The notes under the pieces are model-generated. The model saw only the letters and a list, made by a program, of their open reading frames with translations, was not told the origin of the DNA and ran no database searches. A stretch of DNA of 56,983 nt from Cyanobacteria bacterium SIG31 (GTDB taxonomy: Bacteria > Cyanobacteriota > Vampirovibrionia > Gastranaerophilales > Gastranaerophilaceae), in NCBI GenBank assembly GCA_015152465.1, contig SUTX01000015.1:1-56983 (forward strand), given 5' to 3'. This document shows positions 33,802-41,899 of the stretch, in pieces (the stretch's first letter is position 1; every line of letters starts with the position of its first letter). A program made the position numbers and the translations under genes.

Positions 33802-34980
33802 TTATGATCTTAAAAGTTCTAACTCTTTCTGATATGGAGAAAGCTTTGTTAGCTTATCCATAACTTCAGGCATTTTTTCTATAACATAATCTATTTCTTT
33901 TTCAGTTGTAAATCTTGATAAAGAAAATCTTATTGAACCATGCAGAGCTGTAAATGGGACTCCCATCGCTCTAAGTACATGGCTTGGCTCAAGTGAGCCT
34001 GATGTGCAGGCACTTCCAGAGCTTGCACAAATACCCAAATCGCTTAAATGAAGAAGAATTAATTCACCCTCAACATACTGGAATCCAATATTAGTAGTAT
34101 TAGGAACTCTATGTAGGGAATTTGTATTTAATCTAGCATTAAATACATTCTTAAGTATTCCTTGTTCAAGTTTATCTCTCAAGCGTTTTACTTCTTTTAA
34201 CTCAAAATCTAAAGCGTCAGAAGCTAGTTCACAAGCCTTACCTAAACCTACTATATAAGGAACATTTTCTGTACCAGCTCTTAGTCCACGTTCTTGGTGT
34301 CCACCATTAATAAGAGGAGTAATTCTTGTACCATTTTTAACATACAAAGCTCCAATTCCTTTTGGGGCATGAAGTTTGTGACCAGAAATTCCTAATAAAT
34401 CAATTTGAGTGTCTTTTAGATTAATTTTTAATTTACCCCCAGCTTGAACACCATCTACAAAAAACTTAGTCTCTGGTGAGCGTGTTTTAATAATATCAGC
34501 GATTTCTTCAACTGGGTTTATAACACCAGTTTCATTATTTGCCCACATTACTGACACAATCGCAGTATCTTTTCTTAGCTTCTCTTTTAATTCGTCGACC
34601 TGAAGTTCGCCATCAGCATTTACACCAATATAATCTACTTCATAGCCTTGTTTTTCAAACTCTTTATAAACATTCAAAACGCAAGGATGCTCAATTGTTG
34701 TTGTAATTAAATGACGTTTTTCTTTATTACAGTTCACAACACCTTTAATCGCCATATTTGCAGATTCAGAGCCACAAGATGTGAATATAATTTCTTTTTC
34801 ATCCTTTGCTCCTAAAAAATCTTGCACTTGAACTCGAGCTTCTCTTAAAGCATTAGAAGACTTGCGTGCAAATTCGTACATGCTAGAAGCGTTTGCATAT
34901 TCATCTTTTAAATAAGGAAGCATTTCCTCTAAAACTTTTTCATCTACTTTTGTAGTCGCATTATTATCTAAATATATCAT
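33802..34980 (-). CDS. nifS: Cysteine desulfurase (NifS/IscS)
   Basis: This 392-aa PLP enzyme mobilises sulfur from cysteine for Fe-S assembly. The PLP Lys is in ISGHKLHAPKGIG, the active-site Cys loop is ASSGSACTSGS, and the N-terminus MIYLDNNATTKVDEKVLEEM is typical. Its start overlaps the stop of the small tagged gene (ATGA), and nifU is just upstream, so the three form one unit. Confidence 0.95.
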   Translation of the reverse strand: MIYLDNNATTKVDEKVLEEMLPYLKDEYANASSMYEFARKSSNALREARVQVQDFLGAKDEKEIIFTSCGSESANMAIKGVVNCNKEKRHLITTTIEHPCVLNVYKEFEKQGYEVDYIGVNADGELQVDELKEKLRKDTAIVSVMWANNETGVINPVEEIADIIKTRSPETKFFVDGVQAGGKLKINLKDTQIDLLGISGHKLHAPKGIGALYVKNGTRITPLINGGHQERGLRAGTENVPYIVGLGKACELASDALDFELKEVKRLRDKLEQGILKNVFNARLNTNSLHRVPNTTNIGFQYVEGELILLHLSDLGICASSGSACTSGSLEPSHVLRAMGVPFTALHGSIRFSLSRFTTEKEIDYVIEKMPEVMDKLTKLSPYQKELELLRS

Positions 34981-35282
34981 CCAACAGGTCCTTTTATATT
35001 AAACAATTTTCTGAAAAAACCTATAATGCCAGTGCCATAATTTACTATTTCATAATCGCCCATCTCTAAAAGTAAGCGAGCCTTCTCTTCTGCATCTCGT
35101 GTTTTCATCGCTTTTTCGTATAAATCTTTTGCGTTAGGATTAGAATACACTTTTGCCATATTAACTTTTTTTGTAGCTTTAGCGTATTGCATTAAATCAG
35201 GATTAGAAAAATCCAAAAATTTTATAGGCAATCTAAATTTTCTTGCTTCAAAATTTTGATTATTAATTGCGTTAATTTTCAT
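34977..35282 (-). CDS. 101-aa protein with lineage tag between nifU and nifS
   Basis: Not recognised. It starts MKINAINNQNFEARKFRLP, the same tag pattern as the radical SAM and phosphatase proteins. A helical middle (AKDLYEKAMKTRDAEEKARL) and an amphipathic end (GIIGFFRKLFNIKGPVG) follow. The ATG lies 1 nt after the nifU stop and the stop overlaps nifS, so it is translationally coupled to both. This suggests, but does not prove, a link with Fe-S assembly. Confidence 0.75.
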   Translation of the reverse strand: MKINAINNQNFEARKFRLPIKFLDFSNPDLMQYAKATKKVNMAKVYSNPNAKDLYEKAMKTRDAEEKARLLLEMGDYEIVNYGTGIIGFFRKLFNIKGPVG

Positions 35283-35283
35283 A

Positions 35284-36138
35284 TTACACTTGCTCCACAA
35301 TAATTTTTGAATCAACCTTTTCTTTTAATTCTGCTTCAACAAAATTTTTCAATGTCATTGAAGCGTTTTTGCAAGCTGAACAAACTCCAATAAGCTTAAC
35401 CTTAACGACATCACCGTCAATATCGACAAGCTCAATATCTCCACCATCTTTTTGAAGCTGAGGTGAAATTTGTTGTTCAAGAACTTTACCTATTTTTAGA
35501 ATCTTTTGAGTTGGTGTTAACTCAACCCTTGCTTCTACTTGGCTTTTCTTCAAGAATGTTTCGATTATATCCTTGATTACTCCACGACAGCGTCCACAAG
35601 CACCACCAGCTTTTGTATAATTAGTTACTTCCTCAACTGTTGTTAAACCATTAATTTTAATAGCTTCCCAAATTTGGTTTTCAGTAACGTTAAAGCAAGT
35701 ACAAATTATTTTTTCACCTGCGTGATCGTGAGAATGTAATTCTAGTTCTAATTCTTCCCATTCTTCAGAATCTTCACCATAGTATTTTTTTAGTGCATCC
35801 TCTAACGCTTCACGCCCCATAACTGAGCAGTGCATTTTTTGCGCTGGCAAACCACCTAGCATATCTGCAATGTCTTTATTGGTAATCTTTTTAACTTCAT
35901 CTAAAGATTTTCCAATAATCATTTCTGTTAAAATACTTGACGCAGCAACAGCTGAGCCACAACCAAAAGTTTGAAATTTAGCATCAACCACTTTGTCACC
36001 ATCAAGTTTTATAAATAATTTTAATGAGTCACCACAAGCTAACGAACCTGCTTCTCCAATTAAATCAGCGTCTTCTATCGTTCCGACATTTCTCGGATTT
36101 CTATAATGATCCATAACTTTTTCTGAATAATCCCACAT
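35284..36138 (-). CDS. nifU: NifU Fe-S cluster scaffold
   Basis: This 284-aa scaffold has three domains. The IscU-like N-terminus (1-125) has cysteines in EAGSLACGDSL, FGCGSAVAASS and KMHCSVMG. A BFD-like [2Fe-2S] domain (about 145-195) has IICTCFNVT and GGACGRCRGV. The Nfu C-terminus (210-284) has GVCSACKNA. It receives sulfur from NifS and builds clusters for transfer. The full three-domain form is typical of NifU rather than IscU. A perfect palindrome lies 72 bp upstream. Confidence 0.95.
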   Translation of the reverse strand: MWDYSEKVMDHYRNPRNVGTIEDADLIGEAGSLACGDSLKLFIKLDGDKVVDAKFQTFGCGSAVAASSILTEMIIGKSLDEVKKITNKDIADMLGGLPAQKMHCSVMGREALEDALKKYYGEDSEEWEELELELHSHDHAGEKIICTCFNVTENQIWEAIKINGLTTVEEVTNYTKAGGACGRCRGVIKDIIETFLKKSQVEARVELTPTQKILKIGKVLEQQISPQLQKDGGDIELVDIDGDVVKVKLIGVCSACKNASMTLKNFVEAELKEKVDSKIIVEQV

Positions 36139-36209
36139 TTATATATTACCTCGTGTTAGCTGGATTTACACCTTCTATTTTACTATAAAAAAGAAAAAAA
36201 TAATTGTAC

Positions 36210-36223
36210 GTTGTATGTACAAC
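36210..36223. promoter_or_regulatory. Palindromic operator candidate upstream of nifU
   Basis: The perfect dyad GTTGTATGTACAAC is preceded by a related TTGTACG half-site (36204-36210). It lies between the nifU start and the zinc-ribbon gene, a likely site for a dimeric regulator, possibly of the Rrf2/Fe-S type by context. No regulator gene is adjacent. Confidence 0.4.
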
Positions 36224-36244
36224 TTTTTACTCTAATATTTACCC

Positions 36245-36562
36245 CTAGTTATTGAGCTTTTTTTCTTCGTTTTTAATAAATTCACAATCAGCTTCTAGTC
36301 TTCTATCTTCCATTGCATCGACTAAGTCTTCAATTGTTTTTATCTGACCTAGCTCAAACCCAACTTCTGCGTATAAAACGCAATCATTACATAGCCTATA
36401 AGGACCATATTGTACAGAGCCTGCTAGTGATTTTGTATCACCACAAGCATTGCAAGTGAAAAATTCGTTTTCGCAATCGGGATTTTCTTCTATATCATCT
36501 AAACGCATTTGCTCTACAACTAATTGCATTTCTGCTACTACTTCTTCTTTTGATTTAGTCAT
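36245..36562 (-). CDS. Zinc-ribbon hypothetical protein, 105 aa
   Basis: This small cytosolic protein has two CxxC pairs, FFTCNACGDTKSL and RLCNDCVLYAE, that would bind one zinc. Acidic helices lie on both sides (VVAEMQLVVEQMRLDDIEEN, EDLVDAMEDRRLEADCE). The function is unknown. It lies upstream of nifU on the same strand. Confidence 0.7.
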   Translation of the reverse strand: MTKSKEEVVAEMQLVVEQMRLDDIEENPDCENEFFTCNACGDTKSLAGSVQYGPYRLCNDCVLYAEVGFELGQIKTIEDLVDAMEDRRLEADCEFIKNEEKKLNN

Positions 36563-36624
36563 TTTGTTTATCCTTCTTATTTTTATCGTTTATAGTAGTG
36601 GAGGTTAATTATATATTTATCCCT

Positions 36625-37338
36625 TTACCCCTCACATAAGGCTTTCATTTCTTTTACGGCCTGTTCTAAACCAACAAACACAGCTCTTGAAATAATTGAG
36701 TGACCAATATTTAACTCAACCAAGCCAGGTATTTCATGCATACGGTGAACATTTTGATAATTAAGCCCATGTCCTGCATTCACTTTTAGCCCAAAATTTT
36801 GAGCAAATAGTGCCGCACCTTTTAAATCCTGAAAAGCTTGTTCTTCTTCCTCTGTACCAAAAGCTTCTGAATATTTACCCGTATGAAGTTCAATGAAAGG
36901 CGCACCCGTTTTAGAAACAGCTGCAATTTGATGCACATCAGGGTCTATAAAGAAACTTACTTCAATTTTCTTTTCTAATAACGGTTTCGTAAACTCAATT
37001 GCCCAATCTAATTGTCCTGCGACATCAAGTCCACCCTCAGTAGTTACTTCTTGACGTTTTTCAGGAACAATACATACCGCATGAGGGCGCAAACGAAGCG
37101 CAATCTCTTGCATTTCCTCTGTCATAGCCATTTCGAGATTTAAACGGGTTCTAGGAAGCATTCTAATAGCTTCAACATCGGCATCTTTGATATGTCTTCT
37201 ATCTTCTCTTAAATGGGTTGTAATTGAAGCAACATCGCAAACTTTGCAAATTCTAGCTGCAGCGATTACATCTGGTTCATGTCCACCTCTTGCATTTCTC
37301 AATGTTGCAACATGATCTATATTAACGCCTAATAGCAT
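36625..37338 (-). CDS. pdxJ: Pyridoxine 5'-phosphate synthase
   Basis: This 237-aa TIM-barrel enzyme condenses 1-deoxyxylulose 5-phosphate with aminoacetone 3-phosphate in the DXP-dependent vitamin B6 pathway. Conserved parts are GVNIDHVATLRNARGG, THLREDRRHI, FIELHTGKYSE, NAGHGLNYQN and NIGHSIISRAV. It overlaps the murT end by about 10 bp. Confidence 0.96.
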   Translation of the reverse strand: MLLGVNIDHVATLRNARGGHEPDVIAAARICKVCDVASITTHLREDRRHIKDADVEAIRMLPRTRLNLEMAMTEEMQEIALRLRPHAVCIVPEKRQEVTTEGGLDVAGQLDWAIEFTKPLLEKKIEVSFFIDPDVHQIAAVSKTGAPFIELHTGKYSEAFGTEEEEQAFQDLKGAALFAQNFGLKVNAGHGLNYQNVHRMHEIPGLVELNIGHSIISRAVFVGLEQAVKEMKALCEG

Positions 37339-38639
37339 TTTCGTATCTCCTTAATTTTGTCAATCTTTAATAACGCTGTATAAGTTGTTAAAATTGTAAT
37401 ATTTCCATCTGCGATTTTTGATAGATAGCTGACAGCTTCTTTTATGTTTGGTATAAGTTTTGTATTTTTAACGCCAGCTTTTATTAGTCTTTGTTTTATT
37501 TCTTCAGCACACAATCCCGTTACAATACATTCCTTATTAACATCTGCTAGTCTTTCAAAGTTTACTTGTTCAATCCAAGAGATATCCTTTCCGTCAGCGA
37601 TGTTATTATTAATTGCAATCAAAATATTAGAATTTAAATCGACGGTTTTTAATACTTCGTTTGTACCTGCAGGATTTTTAATTAGCTGAATTAAAGTGTC
37701 GTGGCCGTTTAAAAGACGTTTTTCGCTTCTTCCAAAAGCAACTTTAAAAGTTTTTAAATTGGCATTAATATTTTCTATTCCAAGTTCTTTGGCCAAAGCA
37801 ATTGCACCGAGAGCGTTATAGGCATTGTATAAACCTACTAATGGGATGTTAAAAACTTCGTCTTTCAAGCTAATCTCAATATGTTTATCGTAAAGTTTTA
37901 CATCTGCTAAATACTTTGGAGTTTGTCGTTTATAGCCACAGTTACAAGAATAATGACCTTGTTGGGAGTAAAAGTTTTTTGAATAGCTCATATCTTGCTC
38001 GCAGACAGGGCATTTAAAACTATTTTTTTCATACTCTACAAGATTACCTTCAGAGTTAAAAACATTATTAATTCCAAAATAAATAGAGGCCTTGTTTGAT
38101 TTTAAACTTGCTGAAATTGGTTCATCAGCATTAAGAATAAGCTGTACTTCAGGGTTTTTATCAATACCTTTTTGAATAAGAGTTTTAGTATAAACAGGAT
38201 TTGCAAATCTATCAGTTTGATCTTCAAAAAGATTTGTTACCAATAAGTAGTCTCCATTAAATTTTCCATAAACTTTTTCTAGAAAAGCCTCATCTGTTTC
38301 TATAACAGAATACTCAAAAGGTCTTATCGGGCAAATTTTAGTCGCCAAAGTATTAATTATGCCATTAAGCATATTAGCGCCTTCAGAGTTTGTTACAATC
38401 CGCTTGCCAGATTTTTTTAATAAATGAGAGATCAAGCCTGAAGTTGTTGTCTTACCGTTTGTACCAGTAATATTAATTTTAGTTTTTTTAATATAAGTTG
38501 ATACATATTTTAAAAAATCAGGACAAATTTTTAAAGTTAACAAGCCGATAATTGCTGTTCCAGAAGATAATTTTGTAACCTTAAGAAAAATATATGAAAA
38601 TTTTGCAATAATCAATGATAAATAAAACCTTAATTTCAT
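37329..38639 (-). CDS. murT: MurT-like Mur ligase (lipid II isoglutaminyl synthase subunit)
   Basis: This 436-aa Mur-ligase-family protein has the ATP loop INITGTNGKTTTSGLIS, a short Cys4 zinc ribbon (CPVCEQDM, CNCGYKRQ) at about 205-230 that marks MurT, and a C-terminal DUF1727-like domain. MurT and the glutaminase GatD amidate D-Glu of lipid II. gatD normally sits next to murT, but here pdxJ follows and no gatD is in the window. A hydrophobic N-terminus may associate with the membrane. Confidence 0.82.
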   Translation of the reverse strand: MKLRFYLSLIIAKFSYIFLKVTKLSSGTAIIGLLTLKICPDFLKYVSTYIKKTKINITGTNGKTTTSGLISHLLKKSGKRIVTNSEGANMLNGIINTLATKICPIRPFEYSVIETDEAFLEKVYGKFNGDYLLVTNLFEDQTDRFANPVYTKTLIQKGIDKNPEVQLILNADEPISASLKSNKASIYFGINNVFNSEGNLVEYEKNSFKCPVCEQDMSYSKNFYSQQGHYSCNCGYKRQTPKYLADVKLYDKHIEISLKDEVFNIPLVGLYNAYNALGAIALAKELGIENINANLKTFKVAFGRSEKRLLNGHDTLIQLIKNPAGTNEVLKTVDLNSNILIAINNNIADGKDISWIEQVNFERLADVNKECIVTGLCAEEIKQRLIKAGVKNTKLIPNIKEAVSYLSKIADGNITILTTYTALLKIDKIKEIRKCY

Positions 38640-38723
38640 ATTGAAAATAATCCTCCAAGCGTATTTTATTTTTAACGATAATAAAATATAATCTTATTAT
38701 AATTCAAAAAAGTTAGGAAAAAC

Positions 38724-39095
38724 ATGGTCTACACATTTTTAATTTCAATAGTATTTATTGCAGAAATTATTATTGCTATAACCGTAATTCAAAACTTGTT
38801 AAAGTTGGATAAAACCATAATTTCGTTTGATGAAACATTGACTACAGTTAAGCCATCATTAAAGGATGTTTGTGAGTTGTGTACAAAAATCTCTGGGCAA
38901 TCTGTAGAATTTTCAAAAAGATTTGTTGATAAATTTAAAAGAGACCAAGAAGACGCTATCTTGAGGGCTCTTTCTAGACTGTTAATAGCAATTATGTTGC
39001 TAAAAATAAATTCAAAAGCAATAAATAGTTTTAGGAAATCTAAAACAGGTAGATTTTTAGCAAAGGGTTTATCACTCTTGGAAAATATGGTATAA
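38724..39095 (+). CDS. Membrane-anchored helical protein (DUF948-like), copy 1
   Basis: This 123-aa protein has an N-terminal span (TFLISIVFIAEIIIAITVI) and then a helical region with FDETLTTVKPSLKDV, resembling DUF948-type anchored proteins. A second hydrophobic stretch lies near residue 90. TATAAT (38697-38702) lies upstream of a TTAGGA ribosome site. It is followed by a YtxH-like gene, and the same pair of types recurs at 39468-40178. Confidence 0.65.
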   Translation: MVYTFLISIVFIAEIIIAITVIQNLLKLDKTIISFDETLTTVKPSLKDVCELCTKISGQSVEFSKRFVDKFKRDQEDAILRALSRLLIAIMLLKINSKAINSFRKSKTGRFLAKGLSLLENMV

Positions 39096-39096
39096 T
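39091..39096 (+). promoter_or_regulatory. -10 box overlapping a stop codon
   Basis: TATAAT at 39091-39096 includes the stop codon of the preceding gene and would drive the YtxH-like gene at 39133. Confidence 0.45.
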
Positions 39097-39132
39097 AAAA
39101 AACACATTTATAAAGAAGAAAAGAGGTATAAT

Positions 39133-39447
39133 ATGAGCAAAGAAAAATCCTCAATAGGTTTTGGTTTAGGTCTTTTAGCCGGAGTTGTCGGAGGTATTGT
39201 TGCCGGTATTCTTTATGCACCTTGCCCTGGTTCAGAAATGCGTGCAAAAGTAAAAGATACTGTTTGTGATTTGGCTGAAAAATATTCTCCAGAAGTGACC
39301 GAAGCAAAAAAACAAGCTTTAGAATCGATTGATTTAGTTAAATTTAAACTTGAAAAACAATACAAAAGATTCGGTAATATGCTTAAAAACTCAAAAATGA
39401 GAAAAGCTAAAGAATTAGAAGAGATAAACGATTACGATTTTAACTAA
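39133..39447 (+). CDS. YtxH-like protein, copy 1
   Basis: This 104-aa protein has a Gly-rich hydrophobic segment (GFGLGLLAGVVGGIVAGILY) and APCPGSEMRAKVKD, the YtxH pattern (usually APxSGxETR). A charged helical tail follows. The proline and cysteine in place of lysine and serine make it a divergent copy. Family members are membrane-associated and of unclear function. An AGAGGT ribosome site precedes the start. Confidence 0.75.
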   Translation: MSKEKSSIGFGLGLLAGVVGGIVAGILYAPCPGSEMRAKVKDTVCDLAEKYSPEVTEAKKQALESIDLVKFKLEKQYKRFGNMLKNSKMRKAKELEEINDYDFN

Positions 39448-39467
39448 TAATTGATAAGGGGAGATAA

Positions 39468-39833
39468 ATGGAGACAGCACAATTATATCAAGGTTTAACC
39501 TTTTTAGCATATTCGACAGGTATTATTGTAATTCTTGTTGGTGTTATGTTAGTTAAAGTTTTATTTGATGTTTCAAAGCTAACAAGAAATATTGATGAAA
39601 CAACAACAATTGTTAAGACTGAGCTAGAACCAACATTGAAGAATTTAAATAAATCCGTCGAGATAGTGAGTGGTATGATTATCAAGGCTGATGCAGGAGT
39701 GCAAAAAGTTAAAGAATTTATATCAAAGACTCCGCTTAAATTGTTTGGTCAATTGTCTAAATTGACAGGAAAGGCTGCAAAAGGTTTCTTTGGAGGACTT
39801 TGTAGTGCTTTTAAATATTTTGCTAAAAAGTAG
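39468..39833 (+). CDS. Membrane-anchored helical protein (DUF948-like), copy 2
   Basis: This 121-aa protein has an N-terminal span (FLAYSTGIIVILVGVMLVKV), then KLTRNIDETTTIVKTELEPT and a Lys-rich tail. Its layout and the ETxTxVKxxL stretch match copy 1. It is 20 nt after the first YtxH-like gene with an AAGGGGAG ribosome site. Confidence 0.65.
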   Translation: METAQLYQGLTFLAYSTGIIVILVGVMLVKVLFDVSKLTRNIDETTTIVKTELEPTLKNLNKSVEIVSGMIIKADAGVQKVKEFISKTPLKLFGQLSKLTGKAAKGFFGGLCSAFKYFAKK

Positions 39834-39908
39834 TCTTAGTATTTAGCACACATGACCGATATAAAATACAAACACAAAAGTTAAACTACAAATGAAGGAG
39901 AAAAATAT

Positions 39909-40178
39909 ATGTCAGTAATGAGATTTTTAGCAGGTTTTGCTGTAGGTGCGGCTTTAGGCGCTGTTGCTGGTATTCTATTAGCACCAAAATCTGGTGAAGA
40001 AACCAGAGAAATGCTTGGAGAAATGGCATCTGATTTAGCAAAGAAAACTGATGCTACGGTCAAGGATATTCAAAAAAAAGCTGATGATATAGTTTCTGAT
40101 GCTCAAGAAAAAAGTGAAGAAATTATGAGTAAGCTTCATGATATGCTTGGTAAAAAAGAAGAAGGCGCTGAGGCGTAG
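39909..40178 (+). CDS. YtxH-like protein, copy 2
   Basis: This 89-aa protein has a canonical YtxH segment: FLAGFAVGAALGAVAGILLA and APKSGEETREML. A charged helix rich in Lys, Asp and Glu follows. An AAGGAGAAAA ribosome site precedes the start. It ends the second anchor-plus-YtxH pair and is followed by a terminator. Confidence 0.85.
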   Translation: MSVMRFLAGFAVGAALGAVAGILLAPKSGEETREMLGEMASDLAKKTDATVKDIQKKADDIVSDAQEKSEEIMSKLHDMLGKKEEGAEA

Positions 40179-40197
40179 TAGAATTCTAAACTTAGTA

Positions 40198-40222
40198 AAA
40201 AGAGCTCAAAAAGAGCTCTTTT
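40198..40222 (+). terminator. Terminator after YtxH copy 2
   Basis: The stem AAAAGAGCTC/GAGCTCTTTT with a 5-nt A loop continues into TTCTTATTTT. Confidence 0.8.
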
Positions 40223-40281
40223 CTTATTTTAATAGCAAAAAATATTTTTTTGAGGTTTATAAGTGAATGTAGGAGTGTTTC

Positions 40282-40443
40282 ATGAAAGCTCAAAAGGTAA
40301 ATAATATGAACAACAACCAACAAAAAACTATATGGCAAATAGTCACAAATCCGTTTGAAAGGAAGCCTGCTAAAAAGATTTGTACAGCAGAAATCCAAGA
40401 TGCTAATTTAGAGTTTTTAAGATTAATGAATATTCGTTTTTAG
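40282..40443 (+). CDS. Small hypothetical protein, 53 aa
   Basis: The ATG at 40282 has AGGAG (40271-40275) 6 nt upstream. The frame encodes a basic peptide beginning MKAQKVNNMNNNQQ, with IWQIVTNPFERKPAKKI and ending LEFLRLMNIRF. It is followed within 25 nt by a terminator. It is not recognised, but the ribosome site and terminator support it. Confidence 0.6.
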   Translation: MKAQKVNNMNNNQQKTIWQIVTNPFERKPAKKICTAEIQDANLEFLRLMNIRF

Positions 40444-40465
40444 TTTTTGAATTTTATAATGCACA

Positions 40466-40496
40466 AAAAAAGACCCACATTTCTGTAGGTCTTTTT
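40466..40496. terminator. Bidirectional terminator
   Basis: The stem AAAAAGACC..GGTCTTTTT contains an inner CAC/GTA part-pairing. It ends the 53-aa gene on the plus strand and lies downstream of tRNA-Leu on the minus strand. Confidence 0.8.
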
Positions 40497-40501
40497 AAAA
40501 T

Positions 40502-40590
40502 TTGCTCCAGGCCAGACTTGAACTGGCACCGAGGGTGAACCCCGATTGGATTTTAAGTCCAACGCGTCTACCGATTCCGCCACTAGAGCA
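40502..40590 (-). tRNA. tRNA-Leu (anticodon UAA)
   Basis: The cloverleaf reads 5' TGCTCTA (acceptor), D-arm GGCGGAATCGGTAGACGC, anticodon loop within GGACTTAAAATCC (anticodon TAA), a long variable arm (CGGGGTTCACCCTCG), T-arm with GTTCAAGTC, and TGGAGCA at the 3' side. The long variable arm marks a class II tRNA. No CCA is encoded, so the cca enzyme must add it. Confidence 0.95.
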
Positions 40591-40647
40591 AGTGCAAAAT
40601 CTCGAACCACTTAATAGTATTATAAAAATATTTTTAAGTCAAGAATT

Positions 40648-41826
40648 CTATTTGAATAACTTTTTGAATCTTTCCATTGCCTCAATTGTATTCTCTCTTG
40701 AGCCAAAAGAGGTTAATCTAAAATATCCCTCGCCGTTTTTCCCAAACCCAGCACCAGGCGTACCAACAACTTGAGCATTTTCTAGTAAGTAATCAAAGAA
40801 TTCCCAAGAAGACATATTGTTAGGACATTTTAGCCAAATATATGGAGAATACTCGCCTCCTACAAACCAAATCCCACATTCTTGCATTGTCTGAGAAATT
40901 ATTTTTGCATTTTCTTTGTAGTAATTAAGGTTTTCAGCAATCTCTTCCATACCCTCTTTAGTAAATACAGCTTCTGCACCACGTTGCACAATATAAGGAA
41001 CGCCATTGTATTTAGTAGTCTGACGTCTTAACCACATCTTATTTAGTTTTCCTAATTCTTGTGGAACAATTGTATACCCGCATCTTGTACCAGTGAAACC
41101 TGCAGTTTTAGAAAGAGAACAAATCTCTACAGCACAAGTTTTCGCGCCGTCAATCTCAAAAATAGAATGAGGTAATTCAGGATTAGAAATAAAACTTTCA
41201 TATGCTGAGTCAAATAGTATTAAAGCATCATTTCTCTTTGCATAATCAACCCATGATTTTAATTGTTCTTTGTTATAAACCGCTCCCGTTGGGTTGTTAG
41301 GAGAACAAATATAAATAATATCAGGTTTTACTTCTGATTCAATATCATTTACTCCAGGTAAAAAGTTGTTTTCAGCATTACCGTGTGCAAATACAATTTT
41401 TCTACCATCCATTATATTTGTATCAACGTAAGCTGGATAAACAGGGTCTGGAATCAAGACAACATTGTCTTTATCAAACAAGTCTAAAATATTCCCCAAA
41501 TCACTTTTTGCTCCGTCTGAGATGAAAATTTCATCTAAATCAAGACTAACATTATATTTTTTATAATAACCTTGAACAGCTTGCCTTAAAAAATCATAAC
41601 CTTGTTCAGGGCCATAGCCACGAAAACTTTCTTGCACGCCCATTTCGTCAACAGCTTTATGCATTGCATCTACAACTGATTTACAAAGTGGTTTTGTAAC
41701 ATCACCAATTCCAAGCCTGATGACTTTTTTATCAGGATTATTGGCAACAAATTCTCTAACTTTTCTATTAATAGTTGAAAATAAATAGCTTTGTTCTAAG
41801 TTTTCGTAATTTTTGTTTAAGTTCAT
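40648..41826 (-). CDS. dapL: LL-diaminopimelate aminotransferase
   Basis: This 392-aa PLP enzyme converts tetrahydrodipicolinate directly to LL-diaminopimelate for peptidoglycan and lysine synthesis, the route used by cyanobacteria, plants and chlamydiae. Markers are YLFSTINRKVREF, VIRLGIGDVTKPL, RGYGPEQGYDFLR, PNNPTGAVYNKEQL and the PLP Lys in SLSKTAGFTGTRCGY. The length is typical (about 400). Confidence 0.94.
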   Translation of the reverse strand: MNLNKNYENLEQSYLFSTINRKVREFVANNPDKKVIRLGIGDVTKPLCKSVVDAMHKAVDEMGVQESFRGYGPEQGYDFLRQAVQGYYKKYNVSLDLDEIFISDGAKSDLGNILDLFDKDNVVLIPDPVYPAYVDTNIMDGRKIVFAHGNAENNFLPGVNDIESEVKPDIIYICSPNNPTGAVYNKEQLKSWVDYAKRNDALILFDSAYESFISNPELPHSIFEIDGAKTCAVEICSLSKTAGFTGTRCGYTIVPQELGKLNKMWLRRQTTKYNGVPYIVQRGAEAVFTKEGMEEIAENLNYYKENAKIISQTMQECGIWFVGGEYSPYIWLKCPNNMSSWEFFDYLLENAQVVGTPGAGFGKNGEGYFRLTSFGSRENTIEAMERFKKLFK

Positions 41827-41840
41827 ACTTTTCCTCTTAA

Positions 41841-41888
41841 CTCTCCCTCTCCTTGAGGAGAGGGTTGGGGTGAGGGGTTAACCAACAC
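41841..41888. repeat. G/C-skewed palindromic repeat
   Basis: A perfect inverted repeat CCCTCTCCTTGAGGAGAGGG (41845-41864) is followed by TTGGGGTG..CACCCAA, a second hairpin. The composition is very different from the AT-rich surroundings. The word resembles interspersed repeats found in many bacterial genomes. It lies between dapL and the bifunctional-nuclease gene. Confidence 0.6.
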
Positions 41889-41899
41889 CCAAGATATTT

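Noticed and set aside
38789..39307. Minus-strand 172-aa frame
   Set aside because: It lies opposite two tightly packed plus-strand genes with good ribosome sites.
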